From Cololabis saira (lineage: Eukaryota; Chordata; Actinopteri; Beloniformes; Belonidae): 64,000 bases of DNA. Location: the NCBI RefSeq assembly GCF_033807715.1, contig NC_084601.1:18530690-18594689 (forward strand), in the 5' to 3' direction. Positions 1 through 20,377 of this stretch are shown here, piece by piece. Within the stretch, counting starts at the first letter, position 1; each line of letters starts with the position of its first letter. A program made the translations under genes and the position numbers. The notes beneath the pieces were generated by a model. That model searched no databases and had not been told where the DNA came from. It saw nothing but the letters and a program-made list of their open reading frames with translations.

Positions 1-339
1 AATGCCCATTGAGGTATGATGGAAATGCACGTATTGATATATGCCATGCCTGGGTGCATGTTACGGTTCGGGCCGCATTAATGGACGAAAAAACGTTTGG
101 AATAATAAGTGGAAGAAAAGGGAAACCGATCCTGGATACTAATATATCGCCTGTGCGAACTTGTTTTTTTGAGCATTTTTTTTTCGTTGTTGATTTTTTT
201 TTCTTCCATATCAGAGTGGGGCTATGCCATAAACACCCTGGGGTGTCTTGGAATACGGGGTGGTTTTTTGTTTGGCTTGTGTTTGGCTTATGCAAAATGG
301 GCTCCCACTACTGGCATGCCCATAATAATACATACGTTT
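1..339. other. Unassigned noncoding sequence
   Basis: I see no supported gene here. The short open frames have T-rich, low-complexity translations and no domain. The right part, ending near 340 with a stretch reading as a short 3' tail on the minus strand, may belong to the 3' UTR of the LINE remnant that follows. Confidence 0.4.
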
Positions 340-1130
340 ATATAGCACCTTTCTAGGTACCCAAAAACACAAAGCAAAAAGGATACAAATGGACAATAAG
401 TACAGTACATACATGCATACAAACATGTACAGATACTCAAAAGGGTGGAAAATGATTCGTCAGTTGTTGTAAGTGATGTTGAAGAGATGGGTTTTGAGAA
501 GACTTTTGAAAGATGGCAGTGAATCAGAGTTACGGATGGCCAGGGGGATGGAGTCCCAGAGGATAGGGCAAAGACTCTGTCCCCTATGGTCATTTTCATT
601 TTTTTTCATTTGTTGGTAAATGTAGGCTTTGTAGGTAGTGAGGTGGTTGTTTTATGGGAAGGCAGTGAAGCTGAGGGAGGATGGCGTGATGTGTCTCAAA
701 GTATTCTACGGGGGGGCAACTTTACTAATGGGGGGGTCCCCCCTGTCCCCACCGGGATTTTCGCCCCTGCGGTCATCTTCCAGCGATATTAGCGGGATCC
801 AATTTGAAAATGTCTATATATGTTCTTGGAGAAGAGGTAAGTCTTCAGATGAGTTGCGATGGCTCTTTCCAGTAGATCTGAGATGAATGTGAGGTTGGAG
901 ATGGAACTGAAATTGTTGGGGTCGTCAGAGTCAAGACTAGGTTTTTTAAGGAGAGGGGTGATGGCAGCAGGCGTAAGATGTGTGGGGACAGTAACACAGC
1001 TAAGGGAGGTGTTGATGGTGTCAGAGGGTATGGGGTTCAGGAGGGGAGGTAGATGACTTCATGGTGGACAATATTTTGGAGAGGCGGAGGAGGTTGCAAG
1101 CTGGTTGTGGATGTTTCCTATTTTAGAGTT
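340..1130 (-). mobile_element. Decayed LINE (L2/CR1-type) reverse transcriptase remnant
   Basis: Read on the minus strand, about 1080-790 translates in pieces to a non-LTR reverse-transcriptase segment: a 'TPLLKKPSLD' block, then 'ISDLLERAIATHLKTYL'. About 590-450 gives the typical ORF2 C-terminus, with an 'LWDSIPLAIRNSDSLPSFK' block and 'LKTHLF', followed by a stop near 448. The 600-780 stretch between them does not read as RT, so the copy is internally disrupted as well as 5' truncated. The sequence down to about 340 would be 3' UTR. No intact ORF is left. The clade (L2, CR1 or Rex1) cannot be settled by eye. Confidence 0.6.
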
Positions 1131-1209
1131 GAAAAATGAGCAGTCATGACAGGATGGGGAACATCTGGGGGTGTCCTGGGGTGTCTTGTACTGGAATGTT
1201 AATGCACCC

Positions 1210-2561
1210 TGTTACAACCAAAAACGTAATAACGGCCAATAACGTAATAACTGCCAATAACGTAATAATTTTGGCCATTCCAAATGTAATAAAGCCAATA
1301 GTGTAATAATGTGCCAATAATGTAATAAAACTTTTGAGCCAATAACGTAATAACTTTTTGCCGATAATGTAATAAGGCATTACATTATTGGCTGGTTATT
1401 ACGTTATTGGCCCGGTATTAAAAAAAACCTTTCAAAATGTAATAACTGGTGCCGATAATGTAATAACACATGAATATGACAGCAGCTCTTGGAAATAAAG
1501 GTTTTTTTTTGCAGTTTTTGGGCAGTTAGTGGATGGACATATGGAGTGGATGGCAATTTTTCATGTGCACCATGCATATACCATAAAATCAGTGTCTCGT
1601 TGAGGGTGTTGAGGTGTCAAATGAATTCACCATATATTTTCCTGGACTTGCATTATTATTTATTTCCAATCCCAAAATCTGAACTGCAATGTACAATACA
1701 CAGGATAGAACATGAACAATCAAAATTAAATTAAAACTGTTCCTTCTCAAATGAAAAGTAGCTTTCACTCATATTCACAAAATATGGAGCAATACAAAAA
1801 TCTACACAGCTGCTTTATCATAGAGAGCTATGAAAAAAAAACTTAAAAAAGTTGACAAAGGAGGAATCATAACAGACAACTGGCATTACTTCTTCCAGTA
1901 TATGTCTTTGATTTTGTACTGCCCGAAAGTCAGATGAGTAAGGACTATCCAGGCTTTCATCCATCGGCTGTCCTTGCTAAACAACTCCTTTATTCTTGTG
2001 CTCAGACCACTGTTGCGTCCAGCAGCCTGTACAGCTTCATAACACTAATAGAACAGTCATCTTCTTTCTCTAGTTCTAGGCTCTCCTCAAGTGTTTCTCT
2101 GATATAGAGGTTGGGATGAAATGGTGCCGATAGTGCCTGGAATAAGTGTGAGACCCGATTAAATGTCCCCAGCATGGACATATCTTGAATTAAAGCAAAT
2201 TCAATAATTCTTGATAAAATCTCTGGAGGCAGGTATTGGCCTCCCAGCTCATTTCCAGCATCCTCAATGTCATTGTCAACCAAAGGGTTAGCCATAGACT
2301 GTTTATCAGAATTAGCTTCAGTTTGAAACAGAAAGCCAGGTTCATCAGCTATACAAGCAGGTTCATCCGATATAGAGGGGGGGTCGGGATTGTTACAACC
2401 AATAGTGTAATAATGTGCCAATAATGTAATAAAACTTTTTTTTTATTACATTATTGGCACATTATTACACTATTGGCTTTATTACATTTGAAATGGCCAA
2501 AATTATTACATTATTGGCAGTTATTACGTTATTGGCCGTTATTACGTTTTTGGTTGTAACA
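1210..2561. mobile_element. TIR element with iterated inverted termini
   Basis: About 135 bp at each end form an inverted repeat starting TGTTACAACCAAAAACG. Both arms are built from repeated short units of the form 'AACGTAATAACNGCCAAT'. The pentamer CACCC flanks the element directly on both sides (1205-1209, 2562-2566), a possible 5-bp target duplication. Extra units in both orientations occur at 1375-1470 and 2390-2450. The interior holds one minus-strand ORF (2002-2421) with an F-box-like segment and no transposase I can recognise. It lies in the first intron of the gstr fragment. Superfamily not assigned. Confidence 0.65.
2002..2421 (-). CDS. ORF with F-box-like segment inside TIR element
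   Basis: An open frame of 139 codons. The start codon lies inside the right-arm repeat units ('MAHYYTIG'), so the N-terminus is encoded by transposon-terminus sequence. Residues about 15-60 are acidic and low in complexity. Residues about 60-105 begin 'LPPEILSRIIEFALIQD' and end in a 'FHPNLYI' block, a pattern like an F-box (LP-x-E-hydrophobic helix, then a Val/Leu-rich helix and a P-x-LY ending). The tail is Glu-rich. Family knowledge: F-boxes bind Skp1 in SCF ubiquitin ligases. There is no substrate-binding domain. It could be a captured host exon, an element-encoded protein or a chance match. Confidence 0.35.
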   Translation of the reverse strand: MAHYYTIGCNNPDPPSISDEPACIADEPGFLFQTEANSDKQSMANPLVDNDIEDAGNELGGQYLPPEILSRIIEFALIQDMSMLGTFNRVSHLFQALSAPFHPNLYIRETLEESLELEKEDDCSISVMKLYRLLDATVV

Positions 2562-2946
2562 CACCCTTGTGGGTTGTGCTCTTGGGTCTTAATGGATTAG
2601 CTTTTCAAAACAGTTTCTGCAGGGACTGCTGCTGTCCTGCAGGGGGAGATTAACTGCTGTTGGCAGGGGTGGTGGTCTGCAAAAACCTTTACTTATATAA
2701 CGTCGTGCAACAGGAATAACATGCTTGATTAAACACTATGAAAGCCAAAATGCATGCGTATCTAATAGTTTTCTGTCCCTTTTGTGAAGTTTGTGAAGTA
2801 AGCATGTTTGCAGCTGCAGACAAACAGCAACACTGCACTGCTTTTTTTTTTTTTAAATTTTGGCATCAACTTGTGCCTGCCCTGCATGTGCGTGACTTGA
2901 GAAAACGGGACATGAGAGGTCCAGCTAGACCTGATCTGCTCCCTAC

Positions 2947-3114
2947 CTGTCCTCGAGGATTCATGTCCAACACCTGCTGGGATTTGTGCTCCATGTTTTC
3001 AAAGGACAGCAGTTTTTGGTTGTAACCTTGCAGCTTCTTCTCCTCCAGGACGATCATCACCCGCCAGCAAGGAGCAGAGCCGGTGCACCACAGCAGAGTC
3101 ATGTCCTGAGCCAT
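2947..3114 (-). CDS. gstr: Glutathione S-transferase rho-like, first coding exon (partial gene)
   Basis: Fifty-six codons from ATG (3114) to a GT donor at 2946-2945 (AG|GTAGGG). The peptide starts MAQDMTLLW, continues CWRVMIVLEEK and ends NPRGQ, the order expected for the beta-alpha-beta start of the thioredoxin-like GST N-domain in the fish-specific rho class (thiol donor glutathione, cytosolic detoxification). The exon ends in phase 0. No other gstr exon is visible in 1-2946, which is filled by a TIR element and a LINE remnant, so the remaining exons either lie off the left edge or are lost. Compared with remembered rho sequences the 'CTGSAP' stretch looks slightly changed. It may be a live gene with a long first intron or an orphan exon. 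Confidence 0.6.
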
Positions 3115-3329
3115 GATATATGTTTATCTTTTTTATTATTTATATGAAATACCGACACATTAAACTTCAGTGCCGGAGAGCTCGCTGGTTTAAGGAGTCC
3201 TCAATCCCATTCAAAACATATCGCCCTCTAGTGGCGGGCAGACGAAACTACAACCCTCCTGTCTTCTCTCATCTACAAAGAACTTTTTTTGCTTTTTGCA
3301 AATCTGAACATAATCTAAATTGTGTTTAA

Positions 3330-3985
3330 ATTTAGCACTATAGTTTAACACACAATTATCTTGATGGATCAATGTTGAGCTTTGCAGCTTCACCAGCGTT
3401 GAACTCGGAGGCAAAAATTGACGGAGGCAAAAATTGTCTTCAGCCGCTCTGGCATATTTATTAAGACACTCGTAATAATCAGAGGTGGAAAAAGTACTGA
3501 AAAATTGTAATTTAGTAAAAGTATCTTTACTTTGCTTAAATTCTACTCAAAGTAAAAGTAAAAGTACTCATCTAAAAATGTACTCGAGTAAAAGTACAAA
3601 AGTAATTTTGTACTCAGTAACGTGAGGGGGTTCAAATGTAGCGAAGTAAAATACTTGGGTCAAAATGTACTCGAGTAAAAGTAAAAATTACATATTTCGA
3701 AAACTACTTAGAAAATTACAAATTACTCATAAAAAGTACTCAATTACAGTAACGTGAGTAAATGTAATTCGTTACTTTCCACCACTGGTAATAATACAAC
3801 CTTCTTATGTCGTGAACTCAGAACAACTGCGCAGAACAGGAGCGCGTCTTGTCTGTGCGTGACCCACGTGATGACGCAGCATGAGCCCTTGGCCTGTACA
3901 CTGGTACCTCACAGTGGTACAAATAAAACACTGCATCAATTACACTTTATCAACTGAGTACACACATAAAAGATGATTCTTAACA
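3330..3985 (-). repeat. Probable copia 3' LTR, split by a hAT MITE
   Basis: Downstream of the copia pol remnant (minus strand) a purine tract (AAGTGGGGG) precedes TGTTAAGAATC at 3985, the expected polypurine tract and LTR 5' TG. The LTR then runs through 3796, is interrupted by the MITE at 3480-3787, and continues with an AATAAATA signal near 3465. The far end is not defined, as no second LTR is present in the window; I place it roughly at 3330-3420. Confidence 0.4.
3480..3787. mobile_element. hAT MITE (CAGAGGTGG family), copy 1
   Basis: The ends CAGAGGTGGAAA and TTTCCACCACTG form a terminal inverted repeat, and the 8-bp direct repeat GTAATAAT flanks both sides (3472-3479, 3788-3795), the hAT signature. 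The interior is rich in 'GTAAAAGTA' and 'AAGTACTC' motifs. It sits inside the probable copia LTR. Related copies are at 7596, 10912 and 18337. Confidence 0.9.
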
Positions 3986-4059
3986 CCCCCACTTGTACTC
4001 AGGTTGCTGAAATCTAAACAAAACAATTTCCACACAATAAAAACAAAAACACAAATACA

Positions 4060-4940
4060 GATATGGACCTCTTCCACTTATTCAAACACCAAACATAATA
4101 CCTGCAAACCTTTTCAGTTTGAACTTAGTGACAGGTTTGGTCATGATGTCTGCGGCCATATCTTCAGTAGTGCAATATACCAGAGTTACTTTCCCCTCGT
4201 TTCATAACCCTCTGGTTGATCGGTGTAGATTTCGTAATCGATGGGAGCGTGTAAGTAAGCCGTTTTAACATCCATCTGTTAGTAACAGATTCTCCTGTGC
4301 TGCCTTCTGCAGTAATAAACCTCACGCTTGTCAGGTTTGCTGTTGGGGAAAAAGTTTCACCATAATCAATTCCCATCTTCTGGCTGTAACCTTTTGCTAC
4401 AAATCTTGCCTTGTACTTGTCTTTACCTTCAATGTCACTCTTTACAGAATAAACCCACTTACCCCCCACTGTTTTCTTGCCCTCTGGCAGCGTAGTCAGG
4501 GTAAATGTGTCATTTTCTTTTAATGACTGGATTTCTTCATCCATTGCTTTAACCCACTGTTTTGAGTTAGCTGACTCCATAGCTTCCTTAAATGTATGTG
4601 GGATGCCACACACCGCTCTGTAACAGTAATCAACAGTAGTATGAATCTCATCACTATCAATGTCAGTTACAAAATCCCTTAAATAATCAGGTTTCTTCCT
4701 CTCCCTAGTAGGGTACCTCCCACTGACTGATTCATCACTTGAGACACTCGCCTCTTGGTTACTTTCATCGGATGTACCATCTTGTGGATTTTTGTTTCCC
4801 ACACTTTGCTCTTGAGCATTTCCATGTCTCTCATAAACCTCTGGTGTGACTCTGTCAGTCCTAGGCTGTCTCACTCTGCCATAATCGTCTGGTTCAGTCT
4901 CAGCTGTCTGTGTTTGCTTTTCCACATTTACCTTGTTCAC
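4060..4940 (-). pseudogene. Ty1/copia retrotransposon pol remnant
   Basis: The minus-strand frame 4940-4164 gives a charged linker and then the start of a copia-type reverse transcriptase (RVT_2): a 'W-x-x-A-M-D-E-E-I' block, 'GGKWVYS', 'KYKARFVAKGYSQ' and 'FSPTA'. A frameshift follows near 4280, since the next conserved RT segment reads in another frame. At about 4145-4070 the remnant jumps to the very C-terminal end of the copia RNase H region ('ADIMTKPVTK'), so the catalytic RT core and most of RNase H are deleted. Integrase and gag are not seen upstream. It is non-functional and lies just downstream of the atad2-like 3' end. Confidence 0.8.
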
Positions 4941-5203
4941 GATCGTAAATAATTTTGAGAATATTACTCTTCACTTTTTATCTAGCATTTGGCTGTTGGA
5001 GAACATGTGCCGCCCATTGACTATCCAGACTTCCACCTGTTCAATCCTCATTCTGCTCCAAGTTTCTGGTCTTTTCCAACCCTCCTACCACACATCCCGT
5101 ACATTGTCCTGCTGGAACCCGATCTCTAAGTTATCCCTGTGCACTTCCTGTGTTCATAAAATAAAATGAAGAGCACCACATAATGTTTGAATGCACAGAA
5201 AGT

Positions 5204-16294
<11,091 letters not shown>

Positions 16295-16587
16295 GTCGGT
16301 GTTAAAGTGTGTCCTCGCTGTTAGAGTTGTTCTGCTGAAAATACATGGGACACAAAAATCAAAATCAATTTGACGCTCAAACTCCAGACGCCGTTGTTAC
16401 AACGGACGGCTGGCGGGGGAGTTATTAAGGAATAGCAAAAAAAAAAAAAAAACTCTGCTAAAACTTCCAAAGTTATAGGTTGTTTTGGTAGAGTAGTCTG
16501 CTGCATTTATCAAATCATGCTTAATCTTATTACAAAATACACACCCGCCAACATATAAATGCATAAACCGATGAAGCAGTTTCTTAC

Positions 16588-16640
16588 CTTTATAAAGCTG
16601 CGTCGTTTCGAAATGCTGGTTCTGTCGTCACCTAGTGACC
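16588..16640 (-). other. atad2: 5' noncoding leader exon of atad2-like gene
   Basis: Minus-strand sequence ends ...CTTTATAAAG|GTAAGAAAC, a strong donor at 16587-16586. The frame needed by the next exon contains TAA just before this donor, so the exon is untranslated. The next exon starts at 16334 or 16331, because the acceptor is a tandem CAGCAG. The transcription start is not determined. Confidence 0.5.
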
Positions 16641-16954
16641 TGAAAGCGTCATTTGATTTGTCTGTAGAATGTATTTATTCGTAACTGCAGAAGAGGTTAT
16701 ATCCTAGGTGATTTATTTAGATATATTATGTATTATCATTATCAATATTATACTGTTGGTCACACTGTAACAGATGATAACTGTAATTCATAATTCAGCA
16801 GCTCAACTAAAAAAAAAAAAAGTATTCCAGTCTTTGTTCACCTAATTTTATTGTTATAGTGACAAAAGAGAAATGTATCATTATAAATTTGAAATTATAA
16901 GCATTATGCCTGTGGGTTAGTGGAAGTAAATGGATGGAATGTATGGAGGGTTAG

Positions 16955-17655
16955 GGGTGACAAAATTAAATAAATAAATATATCATGAAATCTCCCATTG
17001 ATTAATTAAATGTATCATAAATGTTATAAAAACATAATTAAATGATTGAATTTACCACTAAATAATTACATTTATCATTAAAGCATTAAATACATCAATT
17101 AATAATTGAATACATCATGGAATTATGAAATATGCAATTAAATAATCAAATGTCCAATTAAATAATTAAATCTACCTTTTGAAATAATGAATGTAAAAAT
17201 ACTAAAAGTCCTTTTTTAAGAAAGAAAATTATTAAAAAATATGAGAAAATATATGAATAAATAAAATATATGAGTTTGATGGCTGTTTCTTTTTACAGTT
17301 TAAACTTTTTCCTGACAACAGTGCTCACACAGGAGGAATGAAATAAATAAATACACAGTGAAATAATGTAATGTATTTTCAAATACGTTTTTCTTGAAAA
17401 GGGACATTTTCAAATTAATGATTCAAAACGGTAGATTTTATTATTTAATGGGGTATTTCATTAATGAATTGCATATTTCATAATTCCGTTATGTTTTTAA
17501 TGATTTAATGATATATTTGATTATTTAATGGTAAATGTAATTATTCAAGGGTGCTTTTATGAGATTTAGGATATATTTAATCAATACATGGGAGTTTCAC
17601 AGATATGTATTTCGCAATTTATTATCATGAGATATTTATGTATTTAATTTCCCCT
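16955..17655. mobile_element. AT-rich inverted-repeat element with iterated units
   Basis: The left arm (about 16955-17180) and right arm (about 17430-17655) are inverted copies about 230 bp long. Both are made of loosely repeated units such as 'AATAATTAAATNTATCATT'. The outer ends pair GGGGTGACAAAATTAAATA with GGGGAAATTAAATA. The centre (about 17180-17430) has no coding potential. Target duplication not identified and superfamily unknown. Confidence 0.6.
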
Positions 17656-17659
17656 CCTA

Positions 17660-17772
17660 AAGGCTGATTTATGGTTCCGCGTTACACCAACGCAAGGCCT
17701 ACGTCGTAGGCTACGATGTACCCTACGGCGTAGGCTCTGCGTCGATTTAACGCAGAACCATAATTCAGGCTT
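17660..17772. mobile_element. Short MITE with GCTGATTTATGGTTCCGCGTT ends
   Basis: The ends GGCTGATTTATGGTTCCGCG and, inverted, GCCTGAATTATGGTTCTGCG form a hairpin of about 113 bp. The centre also contains a palindromic TACGTCGTAGGCTACG stretch. A TAA/TTA trinucleotide at the ends suggests a PIF/Harbinger origin, but this is weak. The same terminal motif recurs at about 28965-29000 inside another element. Confidence 0.6.
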
Positions 17773-17779
17773 AACCCTC

Positions 17780-17923
17780 CATACTGGCTGAACGATAGAC
17801 TTGCAGGAGTCTGCACTCGATTGCTCTTCCCTGGAGGCGTCGAGAGTCGATAGCAGAGTCTGTCGCTGATGCAACACCGGCTCGCCTCATCGGCACCTTA
17901 GTGGAATAATAACAGCGTATAAG
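17780..17923 (+). other. yars1: Probable 5' noncoding exon of yars1
   Basis: This GC-richer stretch ends ...CGTATAAG|GTAAGG at 17923, a good donor, and no coding frame is required since the yars1 ATG lies in the exon beginning at 22093 (TTTAG|GTCCCTG). Intron 1 would be 4.2 kb and is mostly transposons. The 5' end is not determined. Confidence 0.5.
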
Positions 17924-18210
17924 GTAAGGTTTTACAGTATTACTTAATAGTACACATAAATCATCGTGAAGTGGGGGGTAATATAGCGACTAGTTTACGT
18001 ACATGAGGCAGAGGTTTGTGGGTTTGATCGGTGTTTTTAGCTGCACATGGTGTTGACGCTAACTAGCGCTTCATTCATTCACTCCTGTGAAAACGACAAA
18101 AACACTACCATTCTAAACTGTACACGCTAAATCGTGGGTTGAATGACGGGTGTCATTCCTTTACAAGGGTCCATTTAAATGCCCGCGTCATCTTTTGTCG
18201 GTGTCTAGCC

Positions 18211-19915
18211 TAGGGTTGCCACCCGTCCCTTGAAATACGGAATTGTTCCGTAATGGGAATTAAAAGTTGCGTTCCGTATTGAACCAATAAAGATACACAT
18301 ATTATGCTCTTATTTATTTATGTCATAATATACAGGCAGAGGTGGAAAAAGTACTATAAAATTGTAATTGAGTAAAAGTATCTTTACTTTGCTTAAATCC
18401 TACTCAAAGTAAAAGTAAAAGTACTCATCTAAAAATTTACTCGAGTAAAAGTACAAAAGTACTTCATTTAAAATGTAATTTGAGTAAAAGTTACTTTCAG
18501 TTATTTAATGCAAAAAAAAATTTAATGCAAAATTTCACGAATGAAATCCAACACAAGTTGTTTTAATCAACTTGGAGGCATATTAAAGTATTAATTTAAT
18601 TTATTTAACATCCACACTTGTAAAAGCTCAGCTGAGCTCAGTAACATGATCCTTTTACTTTCACAGAACAGGATAAAAAGGACAGTCACAACCTGCACTG
18701 TAAAGTGCAAACTATTTTCTGTCATATTGTTCAACCGACAACACTAAAACCAGAATCAAAGTATTCAAACACTAAATAAATGCCCGCAGGATCCTGCTAT
18801 TCACAATAAACCACAATAAAATGCCCACAAGATTTTCACCATAAATTTTGTACTCAGTAACGTGAGTTCAAATGTAGCGAAGTAAAATACTTGGGTCAAA
18901 ATGTACTTGAGTAAAAGTAAAAATTACATATTTCAAAAACTACTTAGAAAATTACAAATTACTCATAAAAAGTACTCAATTACAGTAACGTGAGTAAATG
19001 TACTTTGTTACTTTCCACCCCTGTATACAGGTGAAGGTCGGAAAATTTGAATATATTGCAAAACTTCATTCGTAGTAAATTCAACTTAAAGTGAAACAAA
19101 TATATTATTTCCCACTACATGCAAAGTGAGATATTTCAAGCCTTTATTTGTTATAATTTTGGTGATTATGGCTCACAGTTTATGAAAACCCCAAATAAAA
19201 AATAAATTATAGAATATTTTATGAAATTAATAAACAACTCCATCATCAAAATGATAACAAATAAAGGTTTAACATATCTTGCTTTGCATGTAATAAGACT
19301 AGGTAATATATTAGTTTCACCTTTTAAGTTGAATTATTGAAATAAATTAACTTTTACATCATATTCTAGTTGAATTATTGAAATAAATGAACCTTTAAAC
19401 CATCTTCTAGTTGAATTATTGAAATAAATGAACCTTTACACCATATTCTAGTTGAATTATTGAAATAAATGAACCTTTACACCATATTCTAGTTGAATTA
19501 TTGAAATAAATTAACTTTTACACCATATTCTAGTTGAATTATTGAAATAAATTAACTTTTACACCATATTCTAGTTAAATTATTGAAATAAATTAACTTT
19601 TACACCATATTTTAGTTGAATTATTGAAATAAATCAACTTTTACACCATATTCTTCACCTGTAGGCTATATTATACATCCTGGCTGATGTGGACATACAT
19701 AGCATAGGAGGATATTTCAGTTGCTATATGGTTGGCTGTCTGTACAGTCATGCAAGTTCAATGCTATTAAAGCACTTTAAATCAAAGCATTTTGTTTTTT
19801 CATATAAAATAAACACATTTTTATGCAGTTTAGAAGTTTGGGGGCTTTTTTTTGGCTCCTGCGCTGCTGAAATCAGGGCGTCCCTTATTTCTATTTCTGA
19901 AAGGTGGTAACCCTA
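18211..19915 (+). mobile_element. Minisatellite-bearing hAT-like element, copy A
   Basis: The ends TAGGGTTGCCACCCGTCCC and AAAGGTGGTAACCCTA are inverted. The interior has about 8 tandem units of 41 bp (TAGTTGAATTATTGAAATAAA...), 19330-19650. No matching target duplication is visible (GTCTAGCC vs GTTATGAT), unlike copies B and C. A CAGAGGTGG hAT MITE (18337-19023) is inserted inside it. It lies in yars1 intron 1. Confidence 0.75.
18337..19023. mobile_element. hAT MITE (CAGAGGTGG family), copy 4, nested
   Basis: The ends CAGAGGTGGAAAAAGTAC and GTTACTTTCCACCCCTG are inverted, with an 8-bp target duplication TATACAGG (18329-18336, 19024-19031). It is inserted in the minisatellite-bearing element and is therefore younger than it. 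Confidence 0.9.
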
Positions 19916-19984
19916 GTTATGATCCATGTCATATTCAGTCTGGCTACGACACATGCTGCATTAAACCTTTACTACAGCTCTGCC

Positions 19985-20358
19985 GGTGTTGTGCCAAAAA
20001 GTGATTGCCTGCCAGAATGTGATTTCTTCTGATTTCTGGCCGCGGGAGCTCAAGAATGAGATTAAGTCATATTTAGGCAGAAACAACTTTTCATTAACTG
20101 CATTTGGCCTTCAATCAATTTTTGGCAGGTGAAAATGCCTATTTTGTGTTGTAATGGTCCTTTTAAAAGAGTTAAAAGCAAGCCTGTGAGCTCTAGTGTT
20201 TATATTATGAAGCTCAAGAATGAGATCAAATCATATTTAGGTAGAAACAACCTTTCATTAACTGTATTTGGCCTTCAATCAATTTTTGGCAGGTAAAAAA
20301 ACTCATTTTCAGGGGAGTAATCAGATTCTGGCAGGCAATCACTTTTTGGCACGACACC
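19985..20358. mobile_element. TIR element with internal direct duplication
   Basis: The ends GGTGTTGTGCCAAAAAGTG and, inverted, GGTGTCGTGCCAAAAAGTG continue for about 38 bp. An 85-bp segment beginning GAGCTCAAGAATGAGAT is present twice in direct order (about 20047-20131 and 20212-20296). There is no ORF. It sits directly left of the long-TIR element at 20378. Confidence 0.65.
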
Positions 20359-20377
20359 AGAACACCGGTCACTCTGA

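Larger units (their letters stand above)
16641..17923. promoter_or_regulatory. Divergent promoter region of atad2-like and yars1
   Basis: The two genes are transcribed away from each other with leader exons about 1.2 kb apart. I infer a shared regulatory region; no TATA box or CpG-rich core is clear. The segment has been opened by an AT-rich inverted-repeat element (about 16955-17655) and a short MITE (17660-17772), so the original spacing was probably only a few hundred bases. Confidence 0.45.

Noticed and set aside
2866..2946. Reading frame continuing past the gstr exon donor
   Set aside because: It is open after 2947 but loses GST similarity exactly at the GT donor, so it is intron.
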